64,000 nt of DNA from positions 80,882,492 to 80,946,491 of the forward strand of contig JAUMIR010000005.1 in NCBI GenBank assembly GCA_030847615.1, given 5' to 3'. Under the pieces are notes generated by a model. That model did not search any database and was not told where the DNA came from. It was given only the letters and a program-made list of their open reading frames with translations. Positions 43,196 through 55,167 of the stretch are shown here, piece after piece. Position numbers and translations under genes: made by a program. The stretch is from Gambelia wislizenii. Lineage: Eukaryota; Chordata; Lepidosauria; Squamata; Crotaphytidae. Within the stretch, counting starts at the first letter, position 1. The number at the start of each line of letters is the position of its first letter.

Positions 43196-43424
43196 CAGCA
43201 GGCCCTCAGTATCCACTAGGATCTGGTTCCAGGACTCCCAGTGGACACCAAAATCCATGGATGCTCAATTACCATTATATACAATGGCATAGTAAAATGG
43301 TGTTCCTTATATAAAATGGAAAAATCAAGATTTACTTCTTGGAATTTATTTAAAAAAAAATATTTTCAAGCTGTGGGTGGTGGGATCCGTGGATGCAGAA
43401 TCTGTGGGTACAGAGGGCCAACTA
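43196..43424 (+). mobile_element. Tigger-type MITE, MER2-like variant
   Basis: CAGCAGGCCCTCAGTATCC to ACAGAGGGCCAACTA. The body matches the family with GATCTGGTTCCAGGACTCCC and ATTTTCAAGCTGTGGG. Confidence 0.75.
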
Positions 43425-43429
43425 TAGTA

Positions 43430-44590
43430 AAAACAATGTATTACAATTCTAATGCTTGTCCCCTTCAATGTACTCCCCATTCACACTCACACACTGATGC
43501 AGTCTTGTTTTCCACTGGTCGAAAATGTGGAGCAGATCAGTTTCTGCCGTTTTCTTCTTTACTCCATCAGTTGACTCAAAACATGTTCCTTTAAGCACTG
43601 GTTTCACTTTAGGGAAAAGAAAAAAGTCACATGGTGGAGGACGTTCAATTGTAGTAATGTGTTATCAGCCAAAAATTGCTACACAGAAAGTGTTGTATGA
43701 GCAGGTCCATTGTCTTGATGAAGAATGAAACCATTCTCCCACAGTTCTGGACTTTTTTCCCCTAACCCTTTCTCTCAGCTTTTGTCAAAACTTCCTCATA
43801 ATAATGCTGGTTCAGTGTTCTGCCTTCTGGAATCTATTCTGCCAAAATTATGCCCTTGATTTTTTTTTTAAAAAAGAGCATGGCTTTGAATGTGGACTTG
43901 CTTGGACGTGCTTTTTTCATTCTTGGTAATGATGGTGCATTGACTGTGGTTTTGTCTCAGGATCATACTGGAAGATCCAGGTTTCATCACAAGTGATGAT
44001 TTTTTAAAAAAAGTTTTGGGTCCACCTCAAGTTGCTGCAGAATGTCAGTGCGAATTTCCTTGTGCCACTCTTTTTGCTCTGGTGTGAGAACCCTAGGGAC
44101 CATCTTGGCATAAACTTTTCTCATGTTGAGATCCTCATGCAAAATTTTCCACGCAGTGTCTCTGTCAATGTTCACAGCTTCAGCTATCAGTTGGACACTG
44201 AGTAGATGGTCTCCTTGAACAATCTGGCAGATTTTTTCCACAATTTCTTTGGTTCTTGAAGTGGAAGGTCATCCAGGGTGTTTCATCGTTTCCCACATTC
44301 TCACGTCCTTCTCTGAATCTTTTGTGCCACTCAGACACACATGCAGTAGGCCTCTGTAAGCATTTGAAAAGATTCTGTTGGTGTTTTGTTCAATTTTACT
44401 AAAAATTCAAATTGACACGTTGCTCAACTTTTAAACTTAGCATTTTCCCAGTACATAACAGACAACACAGCTGCTTTAAACAACTGACAATTAATTGAAT
44501 GGCAGGTTCAAACATGTTCAAGGTCACCACTCAAGCGTTCACAATCAGTTCTCCCTGATTTGTCTGAACAGTAGAAACACAGTCTAGTGA
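43430..44590 (-). mobile_element. Mariner transposon relic
   Basis: The best frame (43987-44241) shows the mariner transposase helix-turn-helix region: LIAEAVNIDRDTAWKILHED followed by LNMRKVYAKMVPRVLTPEQK. Further down the minus strand, in broken frames, are a Y-D-P-E-T-K block, GIILAEQ-like text and ENGFILHQDNGPAH, the second catalytic-aspartate region (HQDNAPAH-type). Multiple stops and frameshifts mean it is inactive. The terminal repeats were not defined. Confidence 0.8.
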
Positions 44591-46601
44591 TTTAATAGAT
44601 AGAGCTTGTATGTGCAAAATACAACATAACAACAGATAACAGTAGATTAAAAGTCCCGAAGCAACAAAGAAGTGTTAATTTGTTGCAAGAAAGAATAAAG
44701 TAGGTGCCAGGTTGCTGGAGAGCAGTTACAAAAAGCTTTGCTCCTTAGCCATGTTTGAGATTTACTTCTGTATAACTATGATCAGGCTAGCAGCATGGCA
44801 GACAATGTACAGAAGGTAAATGAGTTGTTGCATTTGAAGCCATCAGCCATTCTTAAATATGTCAGCTTAGAAGCCTGACCAGTCAAAAGCACTGAGATTT
44901 AACTTTTGTAAGGCCATCACTCTATTAGTGCTTAAAGAGCAACATTATGTACGCTTAGTTAGGAGCAAGACCTATTAAAGTTAGAGAGATTTTTGTGTTG
45001 TCATACAGTCCATAAAATTAAAAAAAAAGATGTGAACAATTTCATATTTTGTTCATATTTCAATTCCCATTTTCTAATTTAAACCCTTTATTTGTGTTCT
45101 AATTCTATACAGTTTTTTTAAAAATCTAATAAATATTCATGGCCTTAAGTCTTGCTATTGTAGAGCAATTGATTTTACAGAGTGCAGGGCTCATGTCTGT
45201 GTAGTCTCAGTAAATTTTCACACAGATTCCATACTGCCTGAGCATTATTCAGGTGCTTTGTTATCAATTCATCATTTTGAATTCTAACACACTATGGCCT
45301 GGATGACCTGTATTTCATATTGGTTTGATGAAGATGATTGGTATGAAGGACAACAAAGCGTAAGCCTCTCTTTTTTATTAAAAAAACCTGCTCTATTTGT
45401 CTCACTGCATCTTCTGTTTATTGTGTTTCTAGTACCATCTGTATTTTGTACTGCAGTACTATGATTGCATCAGAAATACTTACTGAAGAGCTGAAACCTG
45501 AATTATTCCTATAATACAATGTTTTGTAATTACAGTATAGTGTACAGACCTAAAGGTAAACTACCAGTCAACAAATACTGATGTTTCTCTGTACCTATAT
45601 GTTTAAATATAATATGCTTCAAAAATGTCTGTTTGTTGAACTGAAATAAATTAAGTGCAATAACCCTAAAGATGTGAAGTAATTAAGAACAGATTACAGT
45701 TAAAATAGATAATAATCAATTTTTCACAAATAATCAAAAATGGAATTTTACCCAGATTCTTTAGAAGGCTGGGTAAGCTTTCACAGTATTTTATAATAAG
45801 AACTAGGTTGCTATGGCAATCTTTGTACAATTTCGGGGTGGGGGGAGACATTTTAAATGATATTGGACAAGCCTGTGTTCCACGAAATTAATGAGATTAT
45901 TAGAATTGTCAATGTATATTTAAGGCAAGGTAGAGGGAGTAGACTGTGTGATTTTTTTTTAAAGGGGGGAATGTGTGTTTGTGAGTTGAATGTAATCCCT
46001 GCCCCCTACAAATACATTTTCAGAGATCCCTTTGGTTGGTATGATTTATCTTTTGTATCTGATTTTTTCCCCAATGGCACAGTGGGCTAAAATGGCCAAG
46101 AGAAGACTGTAAAAAACCCAACAGATTAGAAAGAACTGAGGACCTATAGGTATGACCAAAAGACGAAGAGAATTATATTAGGAGCAGTTATTTATTTAGT
46201 ATCTCTATCCTGGCTTTTCTTCAGAGAATACAAATTAGTATACGTACATAGGGTTTCATGGCTATCTGATCCTGTCTCATGTGACCCCGACTGAATTAGC
46301 ACCAGCAAAGTTTTAATAGTGTGCCTTCAGACCATGAAATTAGAAGTTGAATGAAATAGATTGAAACAAAGAGAGGCATGCTAGGAATGATCAGGCAGAC
46401 AAATCACTTCCGCTGTACCCTGTAAACACATAAACACACATGGTGCATATACAAAGGCATATGTGCTGTGCATTCTCATGCATGGGCAATAGGGGAAGAG
46501 GGATGAAGTTATTTTGTTCATACTATACATTTGTGCATGGTGTTTTCATATGACTAAAGAAACTTTTGGTAATTGAGTGTGGTGTTTTGCATGAGTATAA
46601 G
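44591..46601. other. WDR17 intron 1 sequence
   Basis: AT-rich, apparently unique, no recognised repeat or coding block. Confidence 0.35.
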
Positions 46602-46835
46602 GGCCAGCATGGTGTAGTGGTTTGAGCATTGGATTATCACTCTGAAGACCAGGGTATGAATCCCTGCTGATCTATGAAAACCCACTGGGTGACCTTGGGC
46701 ATGTCACACTCTCTTAGCCTCAGAGGTGGGCAGAAGCAAAACCCCTCTGAACAAATCTTGCCAACAAAACATCCAAGATAGTTTCATCTTAGGGTCACCA
46801 TAAGTCAGAAACAACTTGAAGGCACATGACAAAAG
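46602..46835 (+). mobile_element. tRNA-derived SINE with BovB-like tail
   Basis: CCAGCATGGTGTAGTGGTTT, the B-box region AGGGTATGAATCCC, CTTGGGCATGTCACACTCTC, and the tail GGGTCACCATAAGTCAGAAA with CTTGAAGGCACA. Confidence 0.88.
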
Positions 46836-46889
46836 TTTAACTTTATTCTGGGACTGTGTGGGTGGGGGGTTGGGTAGATTGGACAGGTA

Positions 46890-46990
46890 GCTCCAAAATG
46901 TCATTGGTTTGCAAGTCCCACCAGCAGCCCAGCCTGGCATGGTGAGGGCTGATGGGGTTTGCAGCCAAATAGCTTAAGGGTTACATGTTG
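46890..46990. mobile_element. Palindromic MITE fragment
   Basis: TTTGCAAGTCCCACCAGCAG pairs with GGGCTGATGGGGTTTGCAG. Confidence 0.4.
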
Positions 46991-46997
46991 CTCAGTT

Positions 46998-47417
46998 ATG
47001 ACAAGAGCAACATAGGAACTGAAGTTGAAATATGCCATTTAGAAGAGTTATTCACACATGGAAACTGGAAGGAGGTCTCAAGTAGAATACCTCAGGGTTC
47101 TGTCCTAGGGACATTGCTCTTCAACATTTTTATCAATGACGCAGATGACGGGGTGGAGGGAATCCTTATCAAGTTTGCAGATGACACAAAAAAATGAGAT
47201 GAGCGGCAAATACATTGGAAGATAGGAAGAGAATTCAAAAGGACCTAGGTAAGCTAGAAAATTGGGCAGAAATTAATAAAAGGAAATTCAGTAAATACAA
47301 ATGCAAGAATCTACATTTATGCCACAAAAACCAAATGCATAGGTATAGGATGAGGAATACATTGCTCAGCAGTATTACACGTGAAAAGGACCTTCAGATT
47401 ATTGTTGATTGTAAATT
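46998..47417 (+). mobile_element. Older CR1 LINE, left part
   Basis: Reverse-transcriptase blocks [20 protein letters not shown] and LIKFADDTK (catalytic FADD), then an E.WAEINKRKFSKYKCKNLH-type thumb segment. Homology stops at about 47417 and resumes at 49234, where a younger CR1 is inserted. Confidence 0.85.
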
Positions 47418-49233
47418 GCTAGAGAGGTTAAAAACAATAAAAAGGGCTTTTTTGGTTATGTCCATAGCAAAAGGAAGAACAAGGAAATGGCAGGGCCGTT
47501 GCGTGGAGAAGATGGCGAAAGGCTAACAGGGGACAGAGATAAGGCAGAACTACTTAACACATTCTTTGCCTCAGTCTTCTCCCAAAGGGGGAACAGTGCT
47601 CAACCTGGGGAAGAAGGACCTGATGATGCAGTAGGGGAAATACAGCACAGAATTGGTAAAGAGGTAGTTCAGGAATACGTGACCAGTATAAATGAGTTCA
47701 TGTCTCCAGGACTAGATGAACTTCATCCAAGGGTATTAAAAGAACTGGCAGAAGTAATCTCAGAACCACTGGCAATAATCTTTGAGAATTCCTGGAGAAC
47801 AGGAGAGGTCCCAGCAGACCGGAAGAGGGCAAATGTTGTTCCCATCTTTAAAAGGGGGTGGGTGGGAAGAAGACCCAAATAATTACCGTCCAGTCAGCCT
47901 GACATCAATACTAAGAGATTCTAGAGCAGATCATTAAACAGACAGTCTGTAACCACTTAGAAAGGAATGCTGTGATCACAAAATGTCAACATGGATTTCT
48001 CAAAAACAAGTTGTGCCAGACTAATCTTATCTCTTTTTTTTATACAGATACAAACTTGATAGATGAAGGGAATGCAGTGGATGTAGTGTATCTTGATTTC
48101 AGTAAGGCTTTTGACAAGGTCCCCCATGATATTCTTGCAAAAAAAGTTAGTGACCTGTGGTCTAGACAATGCAACTGTTAGGTGGATTTGTAATTGGTTG
48201 ACTGACCAAACCGAAAGGGTAGTTACCAATGGCTCCTCTTCATCCTGGAGTGAAGTGACCAGTGGGGTGCCACAGGGTTTTGTCCTGGGCCCAGTGCTAT
48301 TCAACATCTTTATCAGTGACTTGGATGAAGGAATAGAGGGTATGCTTATCAAGTTTGCAGATGACACCAAATTAGGAGGGGTAGCCAATACCCCAGAGGA
48401 CAGGATCAGAATCCAAAATGACCTAGAGATTAGAAAGCTGGGCCAATACTAACAAAATGAATTTCAACAGGGAGAAATGTAGGATAATACATTTGGGTAG
48501 TTGGGCAGTAAAAATGAAATGCATAGATATAGGATGGGTGACACATGACTTGAGGGCAGTACATGCGAAAAGGATCTATGAGTCTTAGTGGACCACAAGC
48601 TGAACATGAGTCAGTAGTATGATGCAGCAGCTAAAAAAGCCAATGTGATCCTAGGCTGCATTAATAGGAGAACAGTGTCTAGATCAAGGGAAGTAATAGT
48701 GCCACTGTATTCTGCTTTGGTCAGACCTCACCTGGAATACTGTGTCCAGTTCTGGGCACCACAATTCAGGAAGGATATTGAGAAGCTGGAACATGTCCAG
48801 AGGAGGGTGACCAGGATGGTGGGAGGTCTGGAAGCCATGCCCTATGAAGAGCGGCTTAGGGAGCTGGGCATGTTTAGTCTGGAGAAGAAAAGGTTGAGAG
48901 GGGACATGATAGCCATGTTTAAATATTTGAAGGGATGTCATACTGAGGATGGAGCAGGCTTGTTTTCTGCTGCTCCGGAGACTAGGACACGAAGCAATGG
49001 GTTCAAACTACAGGAAAAGAGATTCCACCTAAACGTTAGGAAGAACTTCCTGACAGTAAGAGCTGTTCGGCAGTGGAATACACTGCCTCGTAGTGTGGTG
49101 GAGCCTCCTTCTTTGGAGGTTTTTAAACAGTCTGGATGGCGATCTGTCGGGAATGATTTGATTGTGTATTCCTGCATGGCAGAGGGTTGGAGTGGATCGC
49201 ACTTGAGGTCTCTTCCAACTCTATGATTCAATG
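47418..49233 (+). mobile_element. Younger CR1 LINE inserted in the older CR1
   Basis: The longest CR1 in the window. In order it shows KNNKKGFFGYVHSKRKNKE, KAELLNTFFASVFSQRG, LDELHPRVLKELAEVISEPL, a [20 protein letters not shown] block, [52 protein letters not shown] and [20 protein letters not shown]. It ends CTCTATGATTCAATGA. Several frameshifts (near 47870, 48100, 48430) break ORF2. The endonuclease domain and 5' end are missing. Confidence 0.9.
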
Positions 49234-49995
49234 AACATGATCCAGCAGTGTGTTCTTGCAGCAAAGAAGGCAAATGCTGTTTTGTTATAGATTTCTGTGC
49301 CTTCAAGTCGTTTCTGACTTATGGTGACCCTAAGGCAAACCTATCACAAGGTTTTCTTGTCAAAGTTTGTTCAGGGGAGGTTTGCCATGCCTTCCTCTGA
49401 GACTGAGAGAGTATGACTTTTAGCTTGCACTAATAGAAGCATATTTTCCACATCGAGGGGAGTAATATTCCCATTATATTCTGTGTTGGTCAGGCCTCAT
49501 TTGGAGTACTGTGTTCTGTTCTGGGCGCCTCATTTTAAGAAGAATATAGACAAGTTGGAGCAGGTTCAGAGAAGGTCAGTGAAAATGTTGAGAGGTATGG
49601 AGAACAAATAACATAGGAAAGGTTGAAGGAGCTGGGCATGTTCAGCTTGGTGAAGAGAAGACTGAGAAATGATATCATTGCCTTCTTTATATACCTCAAG
49701 GGCGGCCACAGAAAGGAGGGGAAAGCCCTCTTCTCTGCTGCCCCAGAGGGTATTACTAGGTCTACTAGTTTGAAGTTACAGGACAATAGACTTTGATTGA
49801 ACATTAGAAGGAACTTCTTGATCATAAGAATGGTTCAGCAATGGAACCAAATGCTCAAGGGGTGGGTTCTCCTTCTCTGGATGTCTTCAGAAGTAGTCTG
49901 GACAGCTACCTGCTGGAGATCCTGCATTAAGAAGGGAGTTGACCTGATGGCCCTTGAGACCCCTTCCAACTCTATGATTCTTTGTTTCTATGACT
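49234..49995 (+). mobile_element. Older CR1 LINE, right part
   Basis: Resumes with an IQQCVLAAKKANA-type block, then after a SINE a block with RSREV-like remains, [16 protein letters not shown] text, YLKGGHRKEGKALFSAAPEG-like text and the 3' end CCCTTCCAACTCTATGATTC. It is more diverged than the CR1 lodged in it. Confidence 0.8.
49287..49425 (-). mobile_element. tRNA-SINE tail fragment inserted in the older CR1
   Basis: TGTGCCTTCAAGTCGTTTCT, CTTATGGTGACCCTAAGG, TTTGCCATGCCTTCCTCTGA. The tRNA head is absent. Confidence 0.8.
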
Positions 49996-50956
49996 CTTTT
50001 TGTGGGAGATGGGAGAATGCCCCTTAGATGACATATCATGCTGTCTGATATGTTTTTATATTTAAAGTATTTTTTCTGGAGTGTTCTTGTATTAATTTGA
50101 GTTACTGAATTGATTTTAACAGATTAGTAAGGAAAAATTAATGTAATATGTGTTGGTTGAGAAAAAGGACAGAGGCATGGAAACCCACCTTTTGATCTCT
50201 CCCTTGCTCACACATGTAGAACACAGAAACAGAGCTGCAGTCCTCTGGCTTCCCATATCCATCACCACCTCTTCTCTTTCCCCTTACTGTCTGTCCAGCT
50301 CCTGAGATGCTGACAGAAAATATGAGCAGAAGTTGGCCAGTATGTGCCCTATTAAAGGCAATCCAGGGATTTTAGAAATTGCCAGATTTAAAGGGGTGAG
50401 TTTCACCTCTACACTATATTTTTCTACAAAGTTCTCCTGGAGTACCACTCCAGAATCCTCCAGCCAAGATGGAAAATGTCAACAACAGAGATAAAGAAAT
50501 TAGTTGTGCTCCTAATCCACCTTTCAGAATTTGAAAATGTTGCTTTTGGGGATTACAATTCCCACTGGCCATACTGGTTAGGAGATTCTAAGAGCTGTAG
50601 TTCCCAAAAGTATTTTTTTCCCCAGTCCAGGGGTGGGGGGACTCTACTCGGTTGCCTTCTGGATCATTTACTTTATATCTTCAGCTGGCCCCATTTACAG
50701 TTGCTTTGTCTGGAAAGGATTTAATAGATTTGGAAGGATATCAGGAGAAAAAATGAGGCAGAATCATTAATCTTATTTCTAAAGGTTATGGCAACCAGCT
50801 ATGGCCTTATGTAGTTTCATTTTTGCTGATTCATAATAAAAATTGGATTTCTGTTATCAATGTAGTTACAAAGCAACATACGAAAGCAGTTTTGACTGCA
50901 GAGTCATTCAGATGATCACTATTACATGCTTTCCACATAATGTGATTTAACATATA
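49996..50956. other. WDR17 intron 1 sequence
   Basis: One palindromic MITE at about 50518-50632 (GATTACAATTCCCACTGGCC with GAGCTGTAGTTCCC); otherwise nothing. Confidence 0.35.
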
Positions 50957-51189
50957 CAGTTGTCCCTTCATATTCGCTGGGGTACAGTTGTCCCTTCATA
51001 TTTGCTGGGGTTTGTTTCCCCTGTGGATACCAAAATCCGTGAATACTCAAGTCCCATTATATGCAGTGGCATAGCAAAATGGTATCCCTTATATAAGATG
51101 GCAAAATCAAGGTTTGCTTTTTGGATTATTTTTTAAAGATTTTTTTCAAGCCGTGAATACTTAAATCCGTGGATACAGAGGGACAACTG
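50957..51189 (+). mobile_element. Tigger-type MITE with duplicated 5' tip
   Basis: The first 28 bases (50955-50982) are repeated at 50983-51010 (TACAGTTGTCCCTTCATAT with one mismatch downstream). The 3' end GAGGGACAACTG with TA is normal. Confidence 0.8.
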
Positions 51190-51509
51190 TATAATTAAAC
51201 TTGCTCTAGCTTAATTTGGCCTGGTCTGTTTCTTTTATTTTTGTTAGTGAAAAACCTAGTTGATCTATATCTCTCTTCTGGTGCATATTTCAAAGGACTA
51301 GTAAAACTGTTGTTGCATTTTGTGACTACTACTACTACTTGAACTATTCAGAAAACATTGTTTGCTTTTTTTGAAGGTACAATGTGTCCAAAGTACTTCC
51401 ATGAGAGTTCAGCATTTTTTTTAAAAAAAAATGGTAAATGTGTAATATAGCTTTTCCCCTATCAGTTTTAAAACACAGGATTTCAAGGTTGCACAAACAA
51501 ACCTGAGCA

Positions 51510-52044
51510 CAGTTGGCCCTCCATATTTGCAAGGGTTAGGGGCACAGAACCCCTGCAAAAGTAGAAAAACCTCAAATATCGTAAAGTGCAAAAGTAGAAA
51601 AACCTCAAATATCGTAAGCCTACCCCCCTCACACCAAAACATGCATGCTACAGACTCCTGCCAACAGAGCCAGCTCATCACTCCTTCTCCAAGCTTGTGA
51701 CCATGACACCTCAGCCAGATTTTAAACCCCTTCCCCACCCACTCTTCCTCTCAATCGCCTCTTGTTCCAACACAGCCAGCCCATCAGTTCCTTTCCAAGT
51801 TTGCCACTGTGATGCCTCAGTCAGATTTCAAACTCCTACACAGCCCATCGACCTCTTCACCCCACCCATCTTCCTCCCACTCCCTGGGGAAAGGAGTAAC
51901 AGGCTGGCACTATTGAAAGGAGAGGAGATTGAGAAGAAGAAGAATGGGGCCAGGAGGGTGAGCTACGGTAGTTGAGTAGGCCGTACAAACTCACAAATAA
52001 TTAAATCCATGGAAGAGAAACCCATGAATGTAGAGGCCCAACTG
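51510..52044 (+). mobile_element. Tigger-like MITE with unusual interior
   Basis: CAGTTGGCCCTCCATATTTG and TAGAGGCCCAACTG are inverted ends. AAAAGTAGAAAAACCTCAAA is duplicated near 51555-51612. The interior is a CT-rich sequence with similar blocks (CAGCCAGATTTTAAAC and CAGTCAGATTTCAAAC). Confidence 0.65.
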
Positions 52045-54955
52045 TATGTCCTTTCAAGATATGTAAGTGTCAAGTCAAACAGAATGGTTGATTGAGATAT
52101 GAGTTTAATGGCAGAAAGTACTCTCTGTCCATCTGGTGAGGTCCCTTTGAGTTTCAGAGTTTGATTCAGGGTTTAAATCTTGAGCAGAGAATCTGACAAA
52201 GAGAAGCCACAGGTAGCAGAAGAGTCCTGATTCACCCATATGGCCTTCTTGCTTTTAAAATTAGATCCTAGTTGTCATCTTTCTGGGTAACTGGGAAGGA
52301 TCAGTATTTAAGGTTGTAAAACTGTTGCCATCACATTGAGTTTGGCATTATGTTTTGGCACTTTATACATATTTCCCTGTGATTCAGGTGCAAACCACAA
52401 ATGTCTGCACATATTACTGATTTGAAAGTATATTGTTTTCATTTTCAGATAACAAGACAGAACATGCATTACTTTAGAGGACATTTACTTATCTGTTTGT
52501 TTATGCCTGAGAATGAAAAGGTGAAAAATAAAGATGTAATTATATCCCTGCTACATGCAGCATGCATGGGGACTGAAAAAAAGGAAATAATTTAGCCTTA
52601 CTTCTTTTGGAAAGTCATGCTAATGGAAAAACTTTCAAGCTCCCATAGAGCCTTCAAAGAACTAGAAGATACTAGCAAATTTATTGGAAAATGGTATACA
52701 TTCATGGACTTTGCAGACAAGATCAAATGTCATATACCTCCTCCACTACAATATAAACAGTTCTGGAGAGGTTTAATTTATAAAGCTTAATCAACATTTA
52801 CAATAGACATTCAGCACGGTGAGCTTCACAGGGCCCTACATGACATGAAGAAACTAGATATTTAATTAGCACGCAATTTGTACACTATGTTGTGTTATGT
52901 TTACTTTAAATTACACCTTATCATATTAAACTTGATATATACTAAATATTAATTTGAAAAAAGATGTTGGTTTAGCCCATTGGTATGCAATTAAGTGGAA
53001 CCTCATACAACCAGTGCCGGCTGCTGGCTCCCATGTCAGTGGGCAGTGAATACACTTTGGGTTTTAATCCTGTCTATTCCTCTCTAGGTCTAGCACCTTG
53101 GATAGCGCCTTTAAAACTAAGCAAAACCAGGCAGGGATTCGGTGTCTCCACTGGCATGGGAGCCATAGCTGCACTATGTATATCCTAGAAAAATATTTCA
53201 AAACTTTTGGTTATGGAGTGCACATTCTATTTTCATTGAAGAATTATGCCTGCTTAAAAGGCAGATTTCTCTATACAGGTATAAGAAAAAAATGCTTTTT
53301 TACCTGAACACTTACGGCAGCCCTCCCATGTACGATACAAAAAAGTATTGCTCTACAAAGTGGGACTTATCTAGAGTTGGGGACAAGCTGGAAATAGTAA
53401 GGGCTAGTAGTTACAAGACAAATGATGTTTATCCATAAGAAAATAATTTTCTATAATTGGTGGTAGATTCATAAATAACTTGAAAATTAGATGTCAGATG
53501 GCTGAGGCATACAAAATAGAAAATTGTTCAATTGTGCTCATTGGATGATCTTAATGAGTTACAAATAGAGCACCTTCAGTCATTGTGAAGATGTGCTATT
53601 TGTGTGTCTAGTAAGAAAGTAATAATAAATGCATGATATTTGTATCCCATATCTGTCTACTCAACAATAAGTGGTTAGATGTTGACATGAATAGTTACAT
53701 GGGAGCCAGGCTGATGAAAGGGTAGGAAGCCAGTACCAGGGCTGGGCAGTCTGGAAGGGGCCTGAGAATCCTACTGTGTTCCATCTTTCTCAGTAGGATC
53801 ATTATTTGTCAGTTGTTTTTGACATCCATTGTAAAATATGTGAATTCTAAAGAAAATAATAATGATGGTGATGTATGAAATTTGGTAATGCAAAATACTA
53901 AATATTTTTAGTTGGCCTGCTCTTGCTTGAAGAGAGAGCAGGACTGAGACCATTCCCAAATGATGGAAAGGAATCAGCATGTGCATAAAGAATGCCAGCA
54001 AGTGGGAGGAAGGGAATAAGAGGGGTAAGTGGCAGTGGAAGATACCTTAGGTAAAAATGCAAGATATCTGACTCTGGTGGTGGCAGCTAGAAACAGAGAC
54101 CCAGAACCGATCAACCCACTTTGGTCCTGAAGCTGCTCTTGGTGGCCGTGTATGACATTAAAACTTTTAAAATAAAATAGCTTTTACTTCTGAGTAAACA
54201 TGTATAAGATTATCCTGTTAACCATAAGTGTCCATATATTTTCCCCTTGGATTTTTAAAACACACAAACATACATCCCTTTAAATAAATGTTTTAAGGCA
54301 AGGGTCAGCAATGATGTGGGGTACCAGGGCCAGTTTTCTGCCTTGGACTCTGCAGGGACCATATAGACTGTCAAATTTCTTACAAACAAAAATAAAATAC
54401 TGGAATTGGCAATGCTTTAAAAAAAAAGGCTAGAGAAAAGACAGTCTGGGGAATCTTGTAGGTCCAAAACCTAAACCAAGCAACCAACCAACCAACCAAA
54501 CACTTTGGGAGCAAACTTTGCACACCTCTGTTTTAAACGATTACAGGTATGGGCTTCAACATATTTGCCTTAAATTCTGATTTATTTTCAACTGGAGGTC
54601 TTAACCATAATTGAAACTTTACATAAATCATAGTAATAGTATAGAAACAAAGTAATAAATATTTTTGAAAGAAATAATTGACCTTTATTCATGATGCTTT
54701 CCAAGCCTTTAATAAATCTGTGGGGCAGTACAGATAGATCTCTGTTAGGGGAGCCATGCTTTGAAACTATCAGTTACGTGTTTGATTTATCATTTGTATT
54801 TCTCCTAGAACTGTGACCCAAGGCAGCTGTCATCATGACTAAGAACCAAATACAACCAAGTAACAATAATATACACACACACACACACACTAATGCAAAT
54901 TGTGTGTGTGTGTAAAATACAAATAATACATTTTTAATCAAAACATAAATAATAA
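52045..54955. other. WDR17 intron 1 sequence
   Basis: AT-rich, no confident repeat or coding block. (CAAC)n at about 54478-54500, and CA/TG tracts at 54870-54913. Confidence 0.35.
54870..54913. repeat. Inverted (CA)n/(TG)n microsatellite pair
   Basis: (AC)n is followed after about 15 bases by (GT)n, so the two tracts can pair into a hairpin. Confidence 0.85.
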
Positions 54956-54957
54956 AA

Positions 54958-55165
54958 TACCATATATATCAATGTACAAGTCGACCTCATGTATAAGTCA
55001 AGGGCAAGATTTGTGGCTAACATTATGGATTTTGTGGATAAGTCAAGGGCAAAACTTTGGGGCTCAACATGGGGCTTTTAGGATCCATTCAGTGGAAAAG
55101 CAAAAGCACCAGTGTTGCCTCGGGGCCAGGTGCCTCTGGTTGTTGCTGCCACCATTTTTCCACCC
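54958..55165 (+). mobile_element. Unclassified MITE fragment (TATAAGTCGAC type), interrupted by CR1
   Basis: CATGTATAAGTCAAGGGCAA and TGGATAAGTCAAGGGCAAAA are blocks of a repeat I know from reptiles. It stops where the CR1 begins. Confidence 0.4.
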
Positions 55166-55167
55166 AG

